The notes beneath the pieces were generated by a model. It made no database searches. It was not told the origin of the DNA and worked only from the letters and a program-made list of their open reading frames with translations. Shown in pieces: positions 47,622 through 57,978 of a stretch of 64,000 nucleotides of DNA. Each line of letters starts with the position of its first letter. The stretch's first letter is position 1. Location: positions 4,340,001 through 4,404,000 of the forward strand of contig JAHLEZ010000002.1 of the NCBI GenBank assembly GCA_020726505.1, written 5' to 3'. The stretch is from Leptodontidium sp. MPI-SDFR-AT-0119. Lineage: Eukaryota; Ascomycota; Leotiomycetes; Helotiales; Leptodontidiaceae. The position numbers were made by a program, and so were the translations under genes.

Positions 47622-48189
47622 GGTGAGCTTCTGTTGCGCAACGAGAGATCAATTGGCTCGTTGGGGGTGAGGAGGCGCTCGAGAGGTTCGTTTCGATGAT
47701 CGTTCGTCGTTGAGGTTTGGGAGCGAGATGGGTTGATTGCCGATAATTAACCGACGCTATCTTGGCGCTGGCTTTGTGCTTCTCTCACTTCTGCTTCTTG
47801 TCGAATCTTGGCCATCAGTCATAATTCTAGAGTCTCCGACATTCTAAAAGCCTTGCAGCATCGTGTCAATTCTCAATCATTCCATGGAGGAAAACTAGTA
47901 TTTTAATGGCCGGCATATCACGATCAGAGAGATAACTGTCAAGAAATCAATAGCATAGCTACCCAGGTATCAGAAAATCACCCATGCTCGCACACGCTTT
48001 TCGCCAAGTTTCGCAGGCCAGTTGTAGATTTCGCTATTAAAGAAAGCAGAAGATACGCCTCTCTACCTTAAAAGCAAACCCATCCAGCCACAAACCGGCG
48101 TTCCCATACCCCATTTTGAGGCCCAGAACACATGAAATTGAGGCCATCCACTCAATTCATGCCCCATTCATATCGTCCGTAGGTATCAT
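47622..48189. other. Intergenic, 0.57 kb
   Basis: Complex I subunit promoter and 3' region of the peroxiredoxin gene. Besides the CCAAT box at 47652, nothing is recognised. Confidence 0.4.
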
Positions 48190-49075
48190 TCATGCAGCGA
48201 CTGGCTTAGCCTCATTGCTATCAAGCTTTGCGGCAGTAGTGGCGACTTCATCAGCAACCGCAGCCTGAGCCTTATCCTCCGTCGTAGCAGCACTGCCATT
48301 GACGCCATTCGTAGCAACCTCAGGCTTTGGCTCAGAAGCAGCTGGAGCAGCAACTAGAGCGGGAGCCGTATCGCCACCTTCAACGAGCTTCTTGACAACC
48401 TCAACTGTAGCCGCAGGACCTCCAGCCTCGGATGCCAAGACCTTTCCGGACTTGTCAACCACGAATACACCGCGAGTAGTGCCAGCTGGTGCCTTCTTCA
48501 AGCCAATAGCTCCGATGAGGGTGCTGCTGGGGTCGCAGAGGAGAGGGTATGGGAGATTTTGCTTGGTCTTGAATGTGGTGTTCGACTTTGGCGAGTCCTT
48601 CGAGAGACCGTAGATGGAGAAGCCGGTGGAAGTGAGAGGAGCATATTGGTCGCGGAACATGCATGCTTGAGTAGTGCCTGTGAAAGGGGTTAATTCGAGA
48701 ACATGTAGACAAATGTGATTTATTTATAGTTCATTGTGGTTTGCGTTCGAAAGTGAGATACTACTTACAACCTGGGGTGGAAGCTTTGGGATAAGTGAAC
48801 AGAACAACACCACCCTTGCTCTCCTCAACGAGCTGCTTGAGAGTAGTCTTCACGCCATCGTTGGTCTCAATCTCGCCGCCAAATCCTTCGAGAGTGATGG
48901 TTTCACCGACCGCGACCTTCGAAGCGCTTGTAGCACCGTTAGTCTTGGTCGCCTTTGGGCTGACAGCTTCCTTGACTTTTGCGATGGCCTTTGCGACGGG
49001 ACCCTTCTTCTTTGCGGGAGGAGCTGCAGCTGGTTCAGAAGCAGGCGCCTTACGTTTTCTCAACTCAGGAGGCAT
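48190..49075 (-). CDS. DOT5: Nuclear thiol peroxidase (Dot5-type, BCP/PrxQ peroxiredoxin)
   Basis: Reduces hydroperoxides with thioredoxin; the yeast homologue is nuclear. Exons 48769-49075 and 48190-48677 (264 aa), intron GTAAGT...TCACAG. The N-terminal ~45 residues are basic and Ala/Pro-rich (ELRKRKAP; PPAKKKGP), consistent with nuclear import. The catalytic motif TPGCTTQAC holds the peroxidatic Cys and, five residues on, the resolving Cys of the BCP class; the intron splits the codon of the first Cys. DPSSTLIGAIGLKKA and GTTRGVFVVDKSGKV follow. The C-terminal ~75 residues are an Ala/Glu-rich tail, longer than in yeast Dot5. Confidence 0.92.
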
Positions 49076-51244
49076 CTTGCGCGGTGGTGAAGGTGCTTGC
49101 GACGAGGGAGTGGTAGATGTTGAATTGAGTGTTGTGATTGGCGCAACTTACAGGTCGTCAGAGGTGATTAGAGTGGGGGTGAGTGGGTTGCAGGCGATAT
49201 CAACTCGAGGCGCGTTCTGGCGAGGCCAAGGGAGTTGATGGATGCGCGGAAGGGCAAGGAGACTTTGGATTTGGGAGAGGCGAAGGGAAGAGAAGGGGAA
49301 AGTAAAGGTGAGGTGATGGAGGGACGTTGGATTATAAGCTGAGCAATCTCCTTATACCCAAAGCTACGCAGGACAGGACAGGACTAGGTCAGGGGATAGG
49401 ATGGTTGGCGCAGACCGCAGACTGCAGAGCACAGCACCACACACACACACACACACACCTTAATAACCTGAGCGGCACTGTAATAGAATAGGCTTGTTGC
49501 CGCTCTGCGACGTGAGTGATCCGCCTAGCCAGGCCTAACAAGTTGCAACCTCGAGGCCCCAGCTGCTGGCTCACCTGCACGGCGGCTTTAGCAAACCTCT
49601 ACGTTCGTATCCAGCCCAGCCATCCAGCCATCCAGCCAGCAGCAAATGGGAAGCCTGTCTCCCGGCACGAATGGCAGGTTTGTGCACCCGAAACACCCCT
49701 GGGCAAGCAATCAAGAAGCTGGGGAACTTATGGGGCGCGAGGCAATTAATAGATGCGCCCCTATGATTGGTTCTACCGCCGCTGATGCCCTCTATCAAGA
49801 ACCGCATGATGAGCTTTCAAGGCTGATCGAGTTTCGAGTTGGGCATCCATGGGAGGAAGAAGCAAGCCGTATAAATGAAGGCCACAACACCATCCCCGGC
49901 GCTTTTGCTCCGTGCCAGATTTGCTCCGAATCAACCGATTATTCTGCCCAACACGAGATGCAGATCCTTTCCTTATCCCGAAGATATAGTACGGGATACC
50001 TGCTTTTGACCCCTCTGGGGTCACCCTCAGGGGCAAATATATCAGATCACGTGATTTACTAATCTGGTTCTTCTTGGGCCCGAAGGCTATCACGCTTAGA
50101 GATTGGGCGAAGACACTATATCACCGGTCGATTTACAACGAGACAAGTCTTCAAGAAGCATGGAAAGTATCAGAGTGGCCGGACCCCAAAATTCGGGAAC
50201 TTTGACGTCCGTCCCGAGCCGCGAGCTAAGCGAGGGTCAGGGGTTAAGAGCGGAGAGCCAAGCCAAGGTCAACTTCCATCGATCAACACCGTCAATCTAT
50301 CTAGGCAAGTTAAATTTGCAGTAATCGAGGGCAAATCGGAACTCGAATTGGAAATAGGCCTCTGATCACGAAAAGCCATTGAATTGGTGTTGACACACAG
50401 CGAGGCCAAACCAGTACGTAGAGACAATGATTAAGATACAATTTGCTTGTCCGAGCTTGCCTAGTTTGAAATTCCAAGTGGAGATTCACACTCGGATATG
50501 TTCGCCGGAGGGGTATTTACAGCCCAACAGACGCAGTACGAGGAATCAATGTCAGAATTCAGAGTGTTTACAAACTTTTTGCATGTTACAATTTGCAATG
50601 AGTAATATTTGCTAGCTGTTCTGTCTTTCCTCGTATCTGCACATAGTTTTAGACGTTGAGTCGTTTGTTTACTTATTTTGTCGTTGCTGAACTTCTTGAT
50701 CTGTTTCAAGGAGAGTGACCATATTCAATCACGATAAACGATTTTGGGAGAGCTTGAACAAGAACAACAGTTGTGATTTCCTTTGTGTTTCATTTGTTCT
50801 TTTCTTTGGTATCTGGATTTGAGCAATTACGTGTAGTTCTTTACATGTGCGTGCTTCACAACTTGGCCCGATCAGCGGCTAAGCCTCCATGGGAATGGAG
50901 ATCAGAGGTGTAATTCCCCCATGATAGTTGACAGACACCAAGGATCATGCGAATGTAGAAACCTCGCAGGAAGCAATTTGCCCACCTCGGCCCCATCAGT
51001 GATGGCAAGGGCAGCGGATTCAACAGCCTTCAACACAACAAGGCCGACGGCGGCTCCTGGTCCGAAGACGGCCGTGTTGTTGACTCGTTAATGATCAAGC
51101 GAATCTTCCCCTGGGATAAATTCTGCTCGAGAGCACTGAGCATGATTCCTTCCCTCTACACACTCACCATCTTTCCTCGAAACAAAAAGAAGTACCTTCC
51201 TTCAACCTCAACCCTCTCATCACACTTGCCAAACTGCCTTCATC
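49076..51244. other. Intergenic, 2.2 kb, with a CA microsatellite
   Basis: Between divergent starts of the peroxiredoxin gene and the secreted-protein locus. 49438-49458 is a (CA)n run of about ten units. 49611-49640 has short CCAGC tandem copies. No supported coding frame; 50040-50300 has mixed composition and no recognised transposon feature. Confidence 0.45.
49438..49458. repeat. CA dinucleotide microsatellite
   Basis: About ten uninterrupted CA units in the promoter region of the peroxiredoxin gene. Confidence 0.9.
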
Positions 51245-51501
51245 ATGAAGCTCTCCACCTCTTTCGCCACTGCGCTCCTCGCGATCGCCCTCCTCGCCAT
51301 GGAGGTCACCGCCAGCCCAATCCAAGACTCCAACAACCCATCGCTCCAGGCAAGCTCACAGGTCACTACAACGGTATCTCCATCGACGCCACTAGCCTCG
51401 ACGAGGTCGTCGCTCAGATCACCGCCAAGGGTCCTTCCTTCAACCTGACTGAGATCGTGGCTGCTCGCAGGGCTGTTGAGGCTCGGGAGAATTTGTACAA
51501 G

Positions 51502-51570
51502 GCAAGTTACTTGGCAGAGTTCCAACTTCGTTGGTAACGCCTGGAACCAAGCTGACAGTATGATGTATAG
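51502..51570 (+). other. GC-AG intron 1 of the secreted-protein locus
   Basis: Donor AAG|GCAAGT, branch GCTGAC, acceptor TATAG. Removal joins NLYK to DKIYCVPV in frame. Confidence 0.7.
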
Positions 51571-51750
51571 GACAAGATCTACTGCGTCCCAGTCCCAGGT
51601 CAGCCATGGAAGCTCGTCAACGTCAACCAAATCGACCCCATCATCGGCCTCATCGGCGTCACAGCTGATGTCGAGTGGTACGTCCCAGCTCGCCACTGCA
51701 GTGACTTCAACATCCAGACTGCTCAGGCTATCAGGACTATCTGCAACGAC

Positions 51751-51827
51751 GCAAGTGATTCTTCTTTCCTGACTGCTGAATGTGTTCTTATGATGGATAA
51801 TGACTAACTTTACGCCCGCTCATTTAG
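51751..51827 (+). other. GC-AG intron 2 of the secreted-protein locus
   Basis: Donor GAC|GCAAGT, branch GACTAAC, acceptor ATTTAG. Removal joins TICND to NYHDIYP in frame. Confidence 0.7.
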
Positions 51828-51923
51828 AACTACCATGACATCTACCCCGAGACCCACTGGATCGCTACTTCCTCGTTACGCCCAAGGCATCATCAACAAG
51901 TGCCGTTTCATTGGCTAGGCTAG

Positions 51924-52438
51924 TGGTCAGGAGTTCGATACTGATGGCTGGAATGTTATTGTTCGAAATAAGGAACAGTGGTAGTAGTTCGGTTTCGGTC
52001 TTTGAAAAGAGCTTACTGTGATTGAAGGCCATAGGTTTCTGCGTTAGATTGGGATTTGATTTGGATCGCTTGATTCTGATGGTCTTACATTGGTGGATGG
52101 ATGTCCGCTCACTCCGAGTTGGTTTGGGTGGCGCAGATGGCATGCAGCAATTGCTTCTAATATAACGATATTGGCACACTCCGCTCTTCATAGACCAAGT
52201 GGCCGTACTTGAAAAGCTTGAAGCTGGCTCTTCGCTCTTCCGTTGTTCCATAAGACCGATGTCCGTTGACACACTCTTGACATGGTACCTTTGTCTCAAA
52301 TTTCCTTAGAAAATCGTTCATGGATGTCGGAGCACACACCAACTCATGCCGTGACTTCTAAATTAGGATTTCCAGTCATGTTCTAAAGGGGTATCAATAA
52401 CAAAGCACAAAACCCATAACACCGACCTCCTCATCAAC
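51924..52438. other. Intergenic, 0.5 kb, convergent 3' regions
   Basis: Between the secreted-protein locus and the 135-aa protein gene. A 144-codon minus-strand frame (51865-52299) overlaps the end of the secreted-protein locus and has no support. Confidence 0.4.
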
Positions 52439-53102
52439 TCAATCATCTTTCCTCTTCCCAGCAGCCAATTTCGCATCACATTTCTTACAAAATATCTAGT
52501 TAGCCATCATCCTCTCTAATCCCCTCAAACTTCTTTTCACACTCCTCAGTCCCCCCCCCCCATTCACAAAACCCAGAAAGCCCAAAATCACAAGACAAGA
52601 AAAGTCTACAAGCTCACCTCCAAATACCCCTCCAGCGTCTTCCTAAACTCAACGATAAGCCCATCAGCCTTCAATGCCTCCACAGTAACGCTCTTCGCCT
52701 CTTCGTACCGCCTATAGAAGTACAATTCCTCAATAGCGTGAAGGATCGTTTGCGAGACTGGTTTTGAGGGGTTGGAGATTGGTAGGGTGAGGGTTTTATA
52801 GATCTATTGATATTAGTAACTCAAACCCCCAAGTATGTTTATTCTAATATTTTAGAATTGCATGTCTTCAATGAGAAAGAGGTTCATGCTTAGAGGACGG
52901 TCGGGAGACGGCATTAACGACGAAGACAGATACATACCTCACCCCTCTCAACCTTCGGTCTCCACTCACTCGCTTGCTTCTGAAAATCCTCCTCAGATTG
53001 GAAATCGCGCGGGACTTTCTTCTCCTGCTCGGCTGCTGCTTTTTCGTCCTCGGAGTCGAATTCGATGTTGAAGAGTCCGCCGTTGTCATCCTCCCTGTCC
53101 AT
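52439..53102 (-). CDS. Small acidic protein of unknown function (135 aa)
   Basis: Exons 52938-53102, 52618-52803 and 52439-52495; phases agree and all donors are GT. Start at the ATG at 53102 (MDREDDNGGLFNIEF). The N-terminal third is acidic and likely disordered. The second exon looks helical and repeat-like (ILHAIEELYFYRRYEEAKSV, a TPR-like pattern). The last exon has a CxxC pair (IFCKKCDAKLAAGKRKDD) that could be half of a zinc site. No named family recognised; both introns (122 and 134 bp) are longer than usual here. An 11-base C run lies in the second intron. Confidence 0.75.
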
Positions 53103-53446
53103 TCTTGCTTCTCTCTGAAACAGCGCTTCCAATACTTAGTTTTTTGGCTTGGCTTGGACACCTAGGAGATTTTGACCGAAGAGTATTGAATGCTGGTAAT
53201 GTATTATTGTGTTATTTTGAGGAGGAGGCGTCGTTGATTGGGCAATTGTGATATGTAAGGAGGAGGAGAAAAATCTTATCGATAAGAGAGAGCTACATGA
53301 CCCCGCCATTTGTACCCCACTTGAGCTTCACTTCAACCTCACTTCAGTTTACTCTATCCTTAAGTTTCAAGTCACACTCTCCCCTTTCTCTTCCACGCTC
53401 TAAGTCAATCAATATACTCATTCTCCAATCCTACACCCCTCCTAAA

Positions 53447-54316
53447 ATGGAAGACCAAGTAAACCACTTAGTTCAGAAGACATGGAGTCCGTCCCCCCCC
53501 CCCCCTCACCATTCCCGTTCCAACCTCAGAGCTCTTTCTCTCTCCATACAAGTGAACAAACATCTAACAGTCAAAACAGCAAAATACCAAACTCTCCCTC
53601 CAAACGAAAGACTACTAATAGCCATCTCGGGCATCCCCGGATCCGGTGCGTAATATCTTTCATTCTACTCCAACAGAGAAATACCCATCACCCACACCTC
53701 TACTGTAGGTAAAACAACCCTCGCGACAACAATAACCACCCGTCTCAACGCCCTCTCCTCACCACCAACACCAATAGCGACATGCATCCCCATGGATGGA
53801 TACCACTACCCCCTCTCCTACCTACACTCCCTCCCCAACCCGTCTCACGCCCTCGCCCGGCGCGGGGCGCCTTTCACATTCGACTCCCCCTCGTACCTCA
53901 CCCTTGTAAAATCCCTCCGTCCAGCGCTCACACCCAGCACACTTACAATCCACGCACCCTCCTTCTCACACACGACGAAAGACCCCGTGGCAGACGCGAT
54001 CCCCATCCCGGCCAGTAGTCGGATATTGATTTTCGAAGGGAACTATCTTAGTTTGGATGAGGGGGATTGGAAGGAGGCGGCGGGGTTGATGGATGAGCAT
54101 TGGTTTGTGGAGGTTGAGGAGGAGACGGCGGGGAGGAGGTTGGTGAAGAGGCATGTTAAGAGTGGGGTTGCGGAGGATGAGGAGAGTGCTTGGAGGAGGG
54201 CGAGGGAGAATGATTTGCCGAATGGGAGGGACGTTGTGGAGGGGCGGAGGAAGGGGATTGATGAGTTTGTTGTTAGTAAGGAGGATGAGAGTTGGAGGGC
54301 TGTTGGGGAGGAGTGA
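53447..54316 (+). CDS. P-loop small-molecule kinase (uridine kinase/PRK-like)
   Basis: Exons 53447-53486, 53580-53645 and 53709-54316 (237 aa). The Walker A GIPGSGKTT is split by intron 2. Then follow MDGYHYP and the RRGAPFTFD substrate-region motif, ILIFEGNYLSL (Walker-B-like), and RRLVKRHVKSGVA with the Arg-rich lid. These are the marks of the phosphoribulokinase/uridine kinase family, including the YFH7-like fungal kinases; the substrate is unknown. Intron 1 (53487-53579) has the rare donor GTCCGT and contains a 13-base C run. Reading through it would insert a low-complexity Pro/Ser stretch, whereas splicing gives LVQKTWTKYQTLPPNERLLIAISG. Confidence 0.85.
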
Positions 54317-54543
54317 GTAGTTTTGAGGAGGGGATAGAGGTAGGCCTGGAATGCCGCCACGTTGTTAGAAAGGTAGATTGCGGATTGCAGTCTGGAGGTT
54401 CGAGATACTTGAGGTGTGTGAGGAAGAATAGAATTGAATTCTGAATCCTCTAAGGATAATCAAGACGTCATGCAAACACACACCATGCAGACAATACGCT
54501 CTTATAGCAACTACCACTAATCAGAATATAAAATATTCATCAC

Positions 54544-56292
54544 TCAAAACCTTCCGTGAGGGAAACAACTCGACTTCCGCCAGCCCTTGGCTGGAAAGCA
54601 TCGCGAGTCCGTCATCAATTGCTGATCCCCATCATCCTGCTTGTCGGAGACTTGCTCCTCATACGGGTCGTAGAACAATTCACAGGCTTCAGCTGCTGAG
54701 TCGGTACTTGGTGGGGTGAAGTCCATATCAATCGCAGAGTCTCTTCCGTGTTCTTCATCTCTGGAAAATGGCTTCTGTGCTTCAGAAGTTGCTTCGTCAT
54801 CCCCTTCATAGTTCGTCTCTTCTTCATCGTCAAGGAATAGACATGTAAGTCCCAGACTACTGATGCTTGACTCGCCTCGAGCCCTTTTTGGCGACGGGTG
54901 ATTTGCGCTGTTCTGTGTTGACATTCTGATAGTCGTCAGCATGACTCTAGCTATGGTTTCAAGGTGACGAAATTGGCGATGAATAAATCTCAAGCTGCTT
55001 ACTCTGCACTTTGAATGACCAAATCTTGCCAAACCACTTGATTGTAGTTGTCAAGCTCTCGATAATTCTCACCACCAGTATCGAGACCATCAGAGGACTT
55101 GAACAGAGCATCACCTCCTAATCTAAGCAAGGGCCCGGTCAGAAGAACATGAAGACGGTGAACAGCCGCAACCTGATAAGTGAAGCATTTGTCGAAGAAG
55201 TCGATCACATCTTGCTTCAACTGCTTTTGCATTGCAGTCGTAGAGCTTGCCGTCTTCTGAGCAATGTAAGGATTGGCTGTGAGGGCATGGTATACGTTCT
55301 CTCTCTCTGTACGAAGCGTAGGAAGGATGAACCATATTGTAGGTGCAACCTAAAAGTGTCAGTATGTCGCATTTGACCCTGGAGGGAAACGTAACAACTC
55401 ACATTATATGGTAGAGCATCAAGACCCTCCGTGATTTTCATCAAGTAGAAAAGGTTGGCATTGTGCTTCATTTCTAGATTTGGGCTGAGGACCTGAGCAT
55501 CGCCATATCTACTCTTCATGCGACGAACAAGTTCGCCAGCAATTTGTTTGGAGCGAGGCGTCAATGCTGGCGTCTAAGATCATTAGATTTGGATATTATA
55601 AACGCAGAAGCAGAAGTTCACGTACCTTTGTTTGCTCAGGCATCTTCAGTGCAGCGGCTTCTGAAACATCCTTCTTGGTCGTCTTCGCAAGAAAGTTCTC
55701 CACTACTTGGCCCATCTTGCCACTGGATTCCGAAAGTTCGGTCACAATCTTGTTAGCCTCTTTCCAATTGGCAAGAAGAGTCTCCAGAGTCTCGGTTGTC
55801 TTCTCCAGTATAAGTAGCTCCATGTTGGCATCGTCGTTTAGCACACTACTCGTACTTGTTGAGCCGTCACTGTCCTCGTCCTCGTCATCACTCTGCAGAG
55901 ATGTATAGAGAGGTCTAGATCCTTCGACACGAGCACGCGAGCGACAGTCCACTGGATCTGATTTAGATCGTTTCTACAACGACAACAAAACATTAGAATA
56001 TCGAATCCAGGTGGCTTTTGTGGAACATACAGCTCTTGAAACTTCAACCGTCTCCTCAATCTTTCTCTTAGTAGGAGACAATGACCGTGATCGAGTTGGT
56101 TTTAATTCAGTATCAAGGAAAGCCGCCAGTTCGTTCTGCAGATTCAATCAGCATCGAGAATTGTGTATGCCTATTGATTGAATCGGAACTCACATGCGAT
56201 GGATATGGGTCTATCGTTGTTGAAGCTGTTTCGATGGACGAGTTTGAGCTGGATTGTTCCCTCTCCCTGTATCCTGCCAAGAGCGGTTCCAT
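54544..56292 (-). CDS. Unknown protein, Ser-rich ends with helical core (483 aa, six exons)
   Basis: Exons 56194-56292, 56031-56135, 55626-55973, 55403-55573, 55003-55349 and 54544-54925. All five introns are GT-AG and the sum keeps frame. Start at the ATG at 56292 (MEPLLAGYRERE), the first in frame after an upstream TGA. The N-terminus has SR/SP sites and a basic cluster (SRSRSLSPTKRK). The core is helical (ILEKTTETLETLLANWKEANKIVTELSES, then LVRRMKSRYGDAQ, NANLFYLMKITEGLDALPYN, AMQKQLKQDVIDFFDKCFTYQ). The C-terminus is acidic. No recognised domain; nuclear location is a guess from the basic clusters. Confidence 0.72.
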
Positions 56293-56730
56293 TTCGTCTT
56301 TCTTGAGGGCGGAGCATTCAATAGGCGAATTGCGGCTGAGTCATGTGCTGGCCCTAAATCATAACAGTTGTCAGTCTGATATGTATGCAGTGTCGTCTGA
56401 TGTACGGAGAAGTGCAGACTTACATCTCGGATCATGCAAGTGATCTTGAGCGAAGAGCGATTGACTAATATTGATAGAAGCGACGGCTTAGCGAAGAAGA
56501 ATGGATGTCTGATGTGTTGCGAAAAAGATACTTGATGATGCAGAAGACTTCGTTCGCAACGTGAAGGGGAAAATATGGGATGGGATGTCTGCCATGAACA
56601 TCTACAGGGAGGGAAGGAGCACTGGCAAAGGTCGGCCGTCATAGTGTCGACCGTACTTACCATATGAAGCACCAGCGATGAAAGAACCAGTAGATTTCGG
56701 TACCTAGAGTCTTTTCAGAAGTCCATACAT
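56293..56730. other. Intergenic, 0.44 kb
   Basis: 5' region of the 483-aa protein gene and 3' region of the dihydrofolate synthase gene. A small MIRD exon with a GTAAGT donor at 56450 was tried as an extra 5' exon, but no acceptor keeps frame. Confidence 0.4.
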
Positions 56731-57978
56731 TTAAGTCAATAACTGACCCTTTACTCGATCCGCATCGCGAACAAGCCGTAATAAATCCGAAACCAGATAG
56801 AGACTACCAGCCACGACAACAGGTCCAGATCCAGCTACTGTATCAGCCCAACACAACGCCCCCAGTAAGTTGTCACCGGCATCATACATCCTACCAGAGT
56901 CCACTCCGTGGTTAAGTGCAGCCTCGATAATCTCATGGGTAGGCATTGCTTGAACCCAAGGCATTCCATCGACTGGGCCGAACTGGACCACTGCCACACA
57001 ATCTCCTTGTCTCAAGAGCGGTCTCAAAATACCCTCTAATTCCTTTCCTTGCGAAGCTGCAAGAACCCAGGTCACATTCCGATTTTGGTCGTTTCGAAGT
57101 TTCCTGTCAACGTACGCACCGAGAACTTCGGCTGATTGGACATTGTGGGCACCATCAAGTAGAGTGGTCCTAGACTGTCCAGTGAGACTTCTAATATCTA
57201 GAGTTTGTAGACGCCCTGGCCAATTTATCTTTTGGATGGCAGGTAGAAGTCGACGTAGTGGAGAATCTAGTTTGGTGTATGCAAGGTGGAAAGCGGTATA
57301 TGCGCAAGCAAGATTTTGCCATTGATGAGGCTCAAAGTCATGTTGAGACAGCTCATCTAGAAACGAAGACTCGGTTGAGCTGAGCACCACATCAGTCCCG
57401 ATTTCTTTTGCGTAATCCTGCATGACTTTCTGGACCGCCGGAGGATTCGAGCTGTCCATGACACACGGAACTCCTGGCCGCATGATGCCAGCCTTCTCTC
57501 GAGCGATCTCTTTAATAGTGTTTCCAAGGAACGATTGATGATCTAGACCAATCTTGGATATGATAGTCACAGCTTTCTTTTCCATTGCATTCGTGGCGTC
57601 TAGTCGACCACCAAGTCCAACTTCTATCACACCCATCTCAATTTTTTCCTCCGCAAAGACTTCGAAAGCTGTTGCCGTGAGAAGCTCGAATTCCGATGCC
57701 CCGATGTTCTCCGCCTGGTTTCTCTTCAATACGAGACCCTCCGCTTTTCTGAATACTGACTCTTTGACTGTTTTGTCGTCGATAGTAATGCAGTCCCAGC
57801 GGTCGATCAGATGAGGAGATGTGAACCGCCCGCAATGGACACCACTAGCACGGAGCATTGCTGATAAGTAGGCACATATTGATCCTTTGCCATTCGTCCC
57901 TGCGACATGGATAGCGTTCCATGGCTGAGGGGTATGTCTGAGTAGACTGCTTATCCGAGTTAAGCCTAGCTCTATCAT
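56731..57978 (-). CDS. FOL3: Dihydrofolate synthase (Fol3-type, FolC/Mur ligase family)
   Basis: ATP-dependent ligase joining glutamate to dihydropteroate. Single exon, 415 aa from the ATG at 57978 (MIELGLTRISSLL), which is where homologues start; a TTG-initiated extension to 58008 was not used. Motifs: P-loop HVAGTNGKGSICAYL, FTSPHLIDRWD, the VGLGGRLDATNAM segment, ISKIGLDHQSFLGNT, REKAGIMRPGVP, and LLDGAHNVQSAEVL in the C-terminal domain. The length and motif set fit Fol3 better than folylpolyglutamate synthase Met7, which is longer. Confidence 0.93.
   Translation of the reverse strand: MIELGLTRISSLLRHTPQPWNAIHVAGTNGKGSICAYLSAMLRASGVHCGRFTSPHLIDRWDCITIDDKTVKESVFRKAEGLVLKRNQAENIGASEFELLTATAFEVFAEEKIEMGVIEVGLGGRLDATNAMEKKAVTIISKIGLDHQSFLGNTIKEIAREKAGIMRPGVPCVMDSSNPPAVQKVMQDYAKEIGTDVVLSSTESSFLDELSQHDFEPHQWQNLACAYTAFHLAYTKLDSPLRRLLPAIQKINWPGRLQTLDIRSLTGQSRTTLLDGAHNVQSAEVLGAYVDRKLRNDQNRNVTWVLAASQGKELEGILRPLLRQGDCVAVVQFGPVDGMPWVQAMPTHEIIEAALNHGVDSGRMYDAGDNLLGALCWADTVAGSGPVVVAGSLYLVSDLLRLVRDADRVKGQLLT

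Larger units (their letters stand above)
51245..51923 (+). pseudogene. Small secreted Cys-containing protein gene, with frame breaks and two GC-AG introns
   Basis: The N-terminus is a textbook signal peptide (MKLSTSFATALLAIALLA, then TASPIQ). The body resembles a common ascomycete family of small secreted proteins with a CVPVP...W start, repeated hydrophobic segments and an RTICND end. After residue ~36 the frame must slip by one base (near 51340-51355, LQA to KLTGHYNG) with no room for an intron. Introns 51502-51570 and 51751-51827 both have GC donors (AAG|GCAAGT and GAC|GCAAGT) and keep frame between the body exons. Near 51870 a second slip would restore a family-like ending (INKCRFIG). So either a decaying gene or a locus with assembly indels. 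Function unknown; effector status not implied. Confidence 0.65.

Noticed and set aside
51355..51366. A 12-base GC...AG segment that would repair the secreted-protein frame break
   Set aside because: Far too short for a spliceosomal intron, and its removal (a multiple of three) would not change frame.
55140..55187. Apparent intron GTTGCG...TTAG in the 483-aa gene
   Set aside because: Removing it brings an immediate stop into frame, while reading through keeps a good helical sequence.
56440..56460. Possible first exon MIRD of the 483-aa gene
   Set aside because: The donor is good, but no downstream acceptor joins it in frame; the ATG at 56292 is sufficient.
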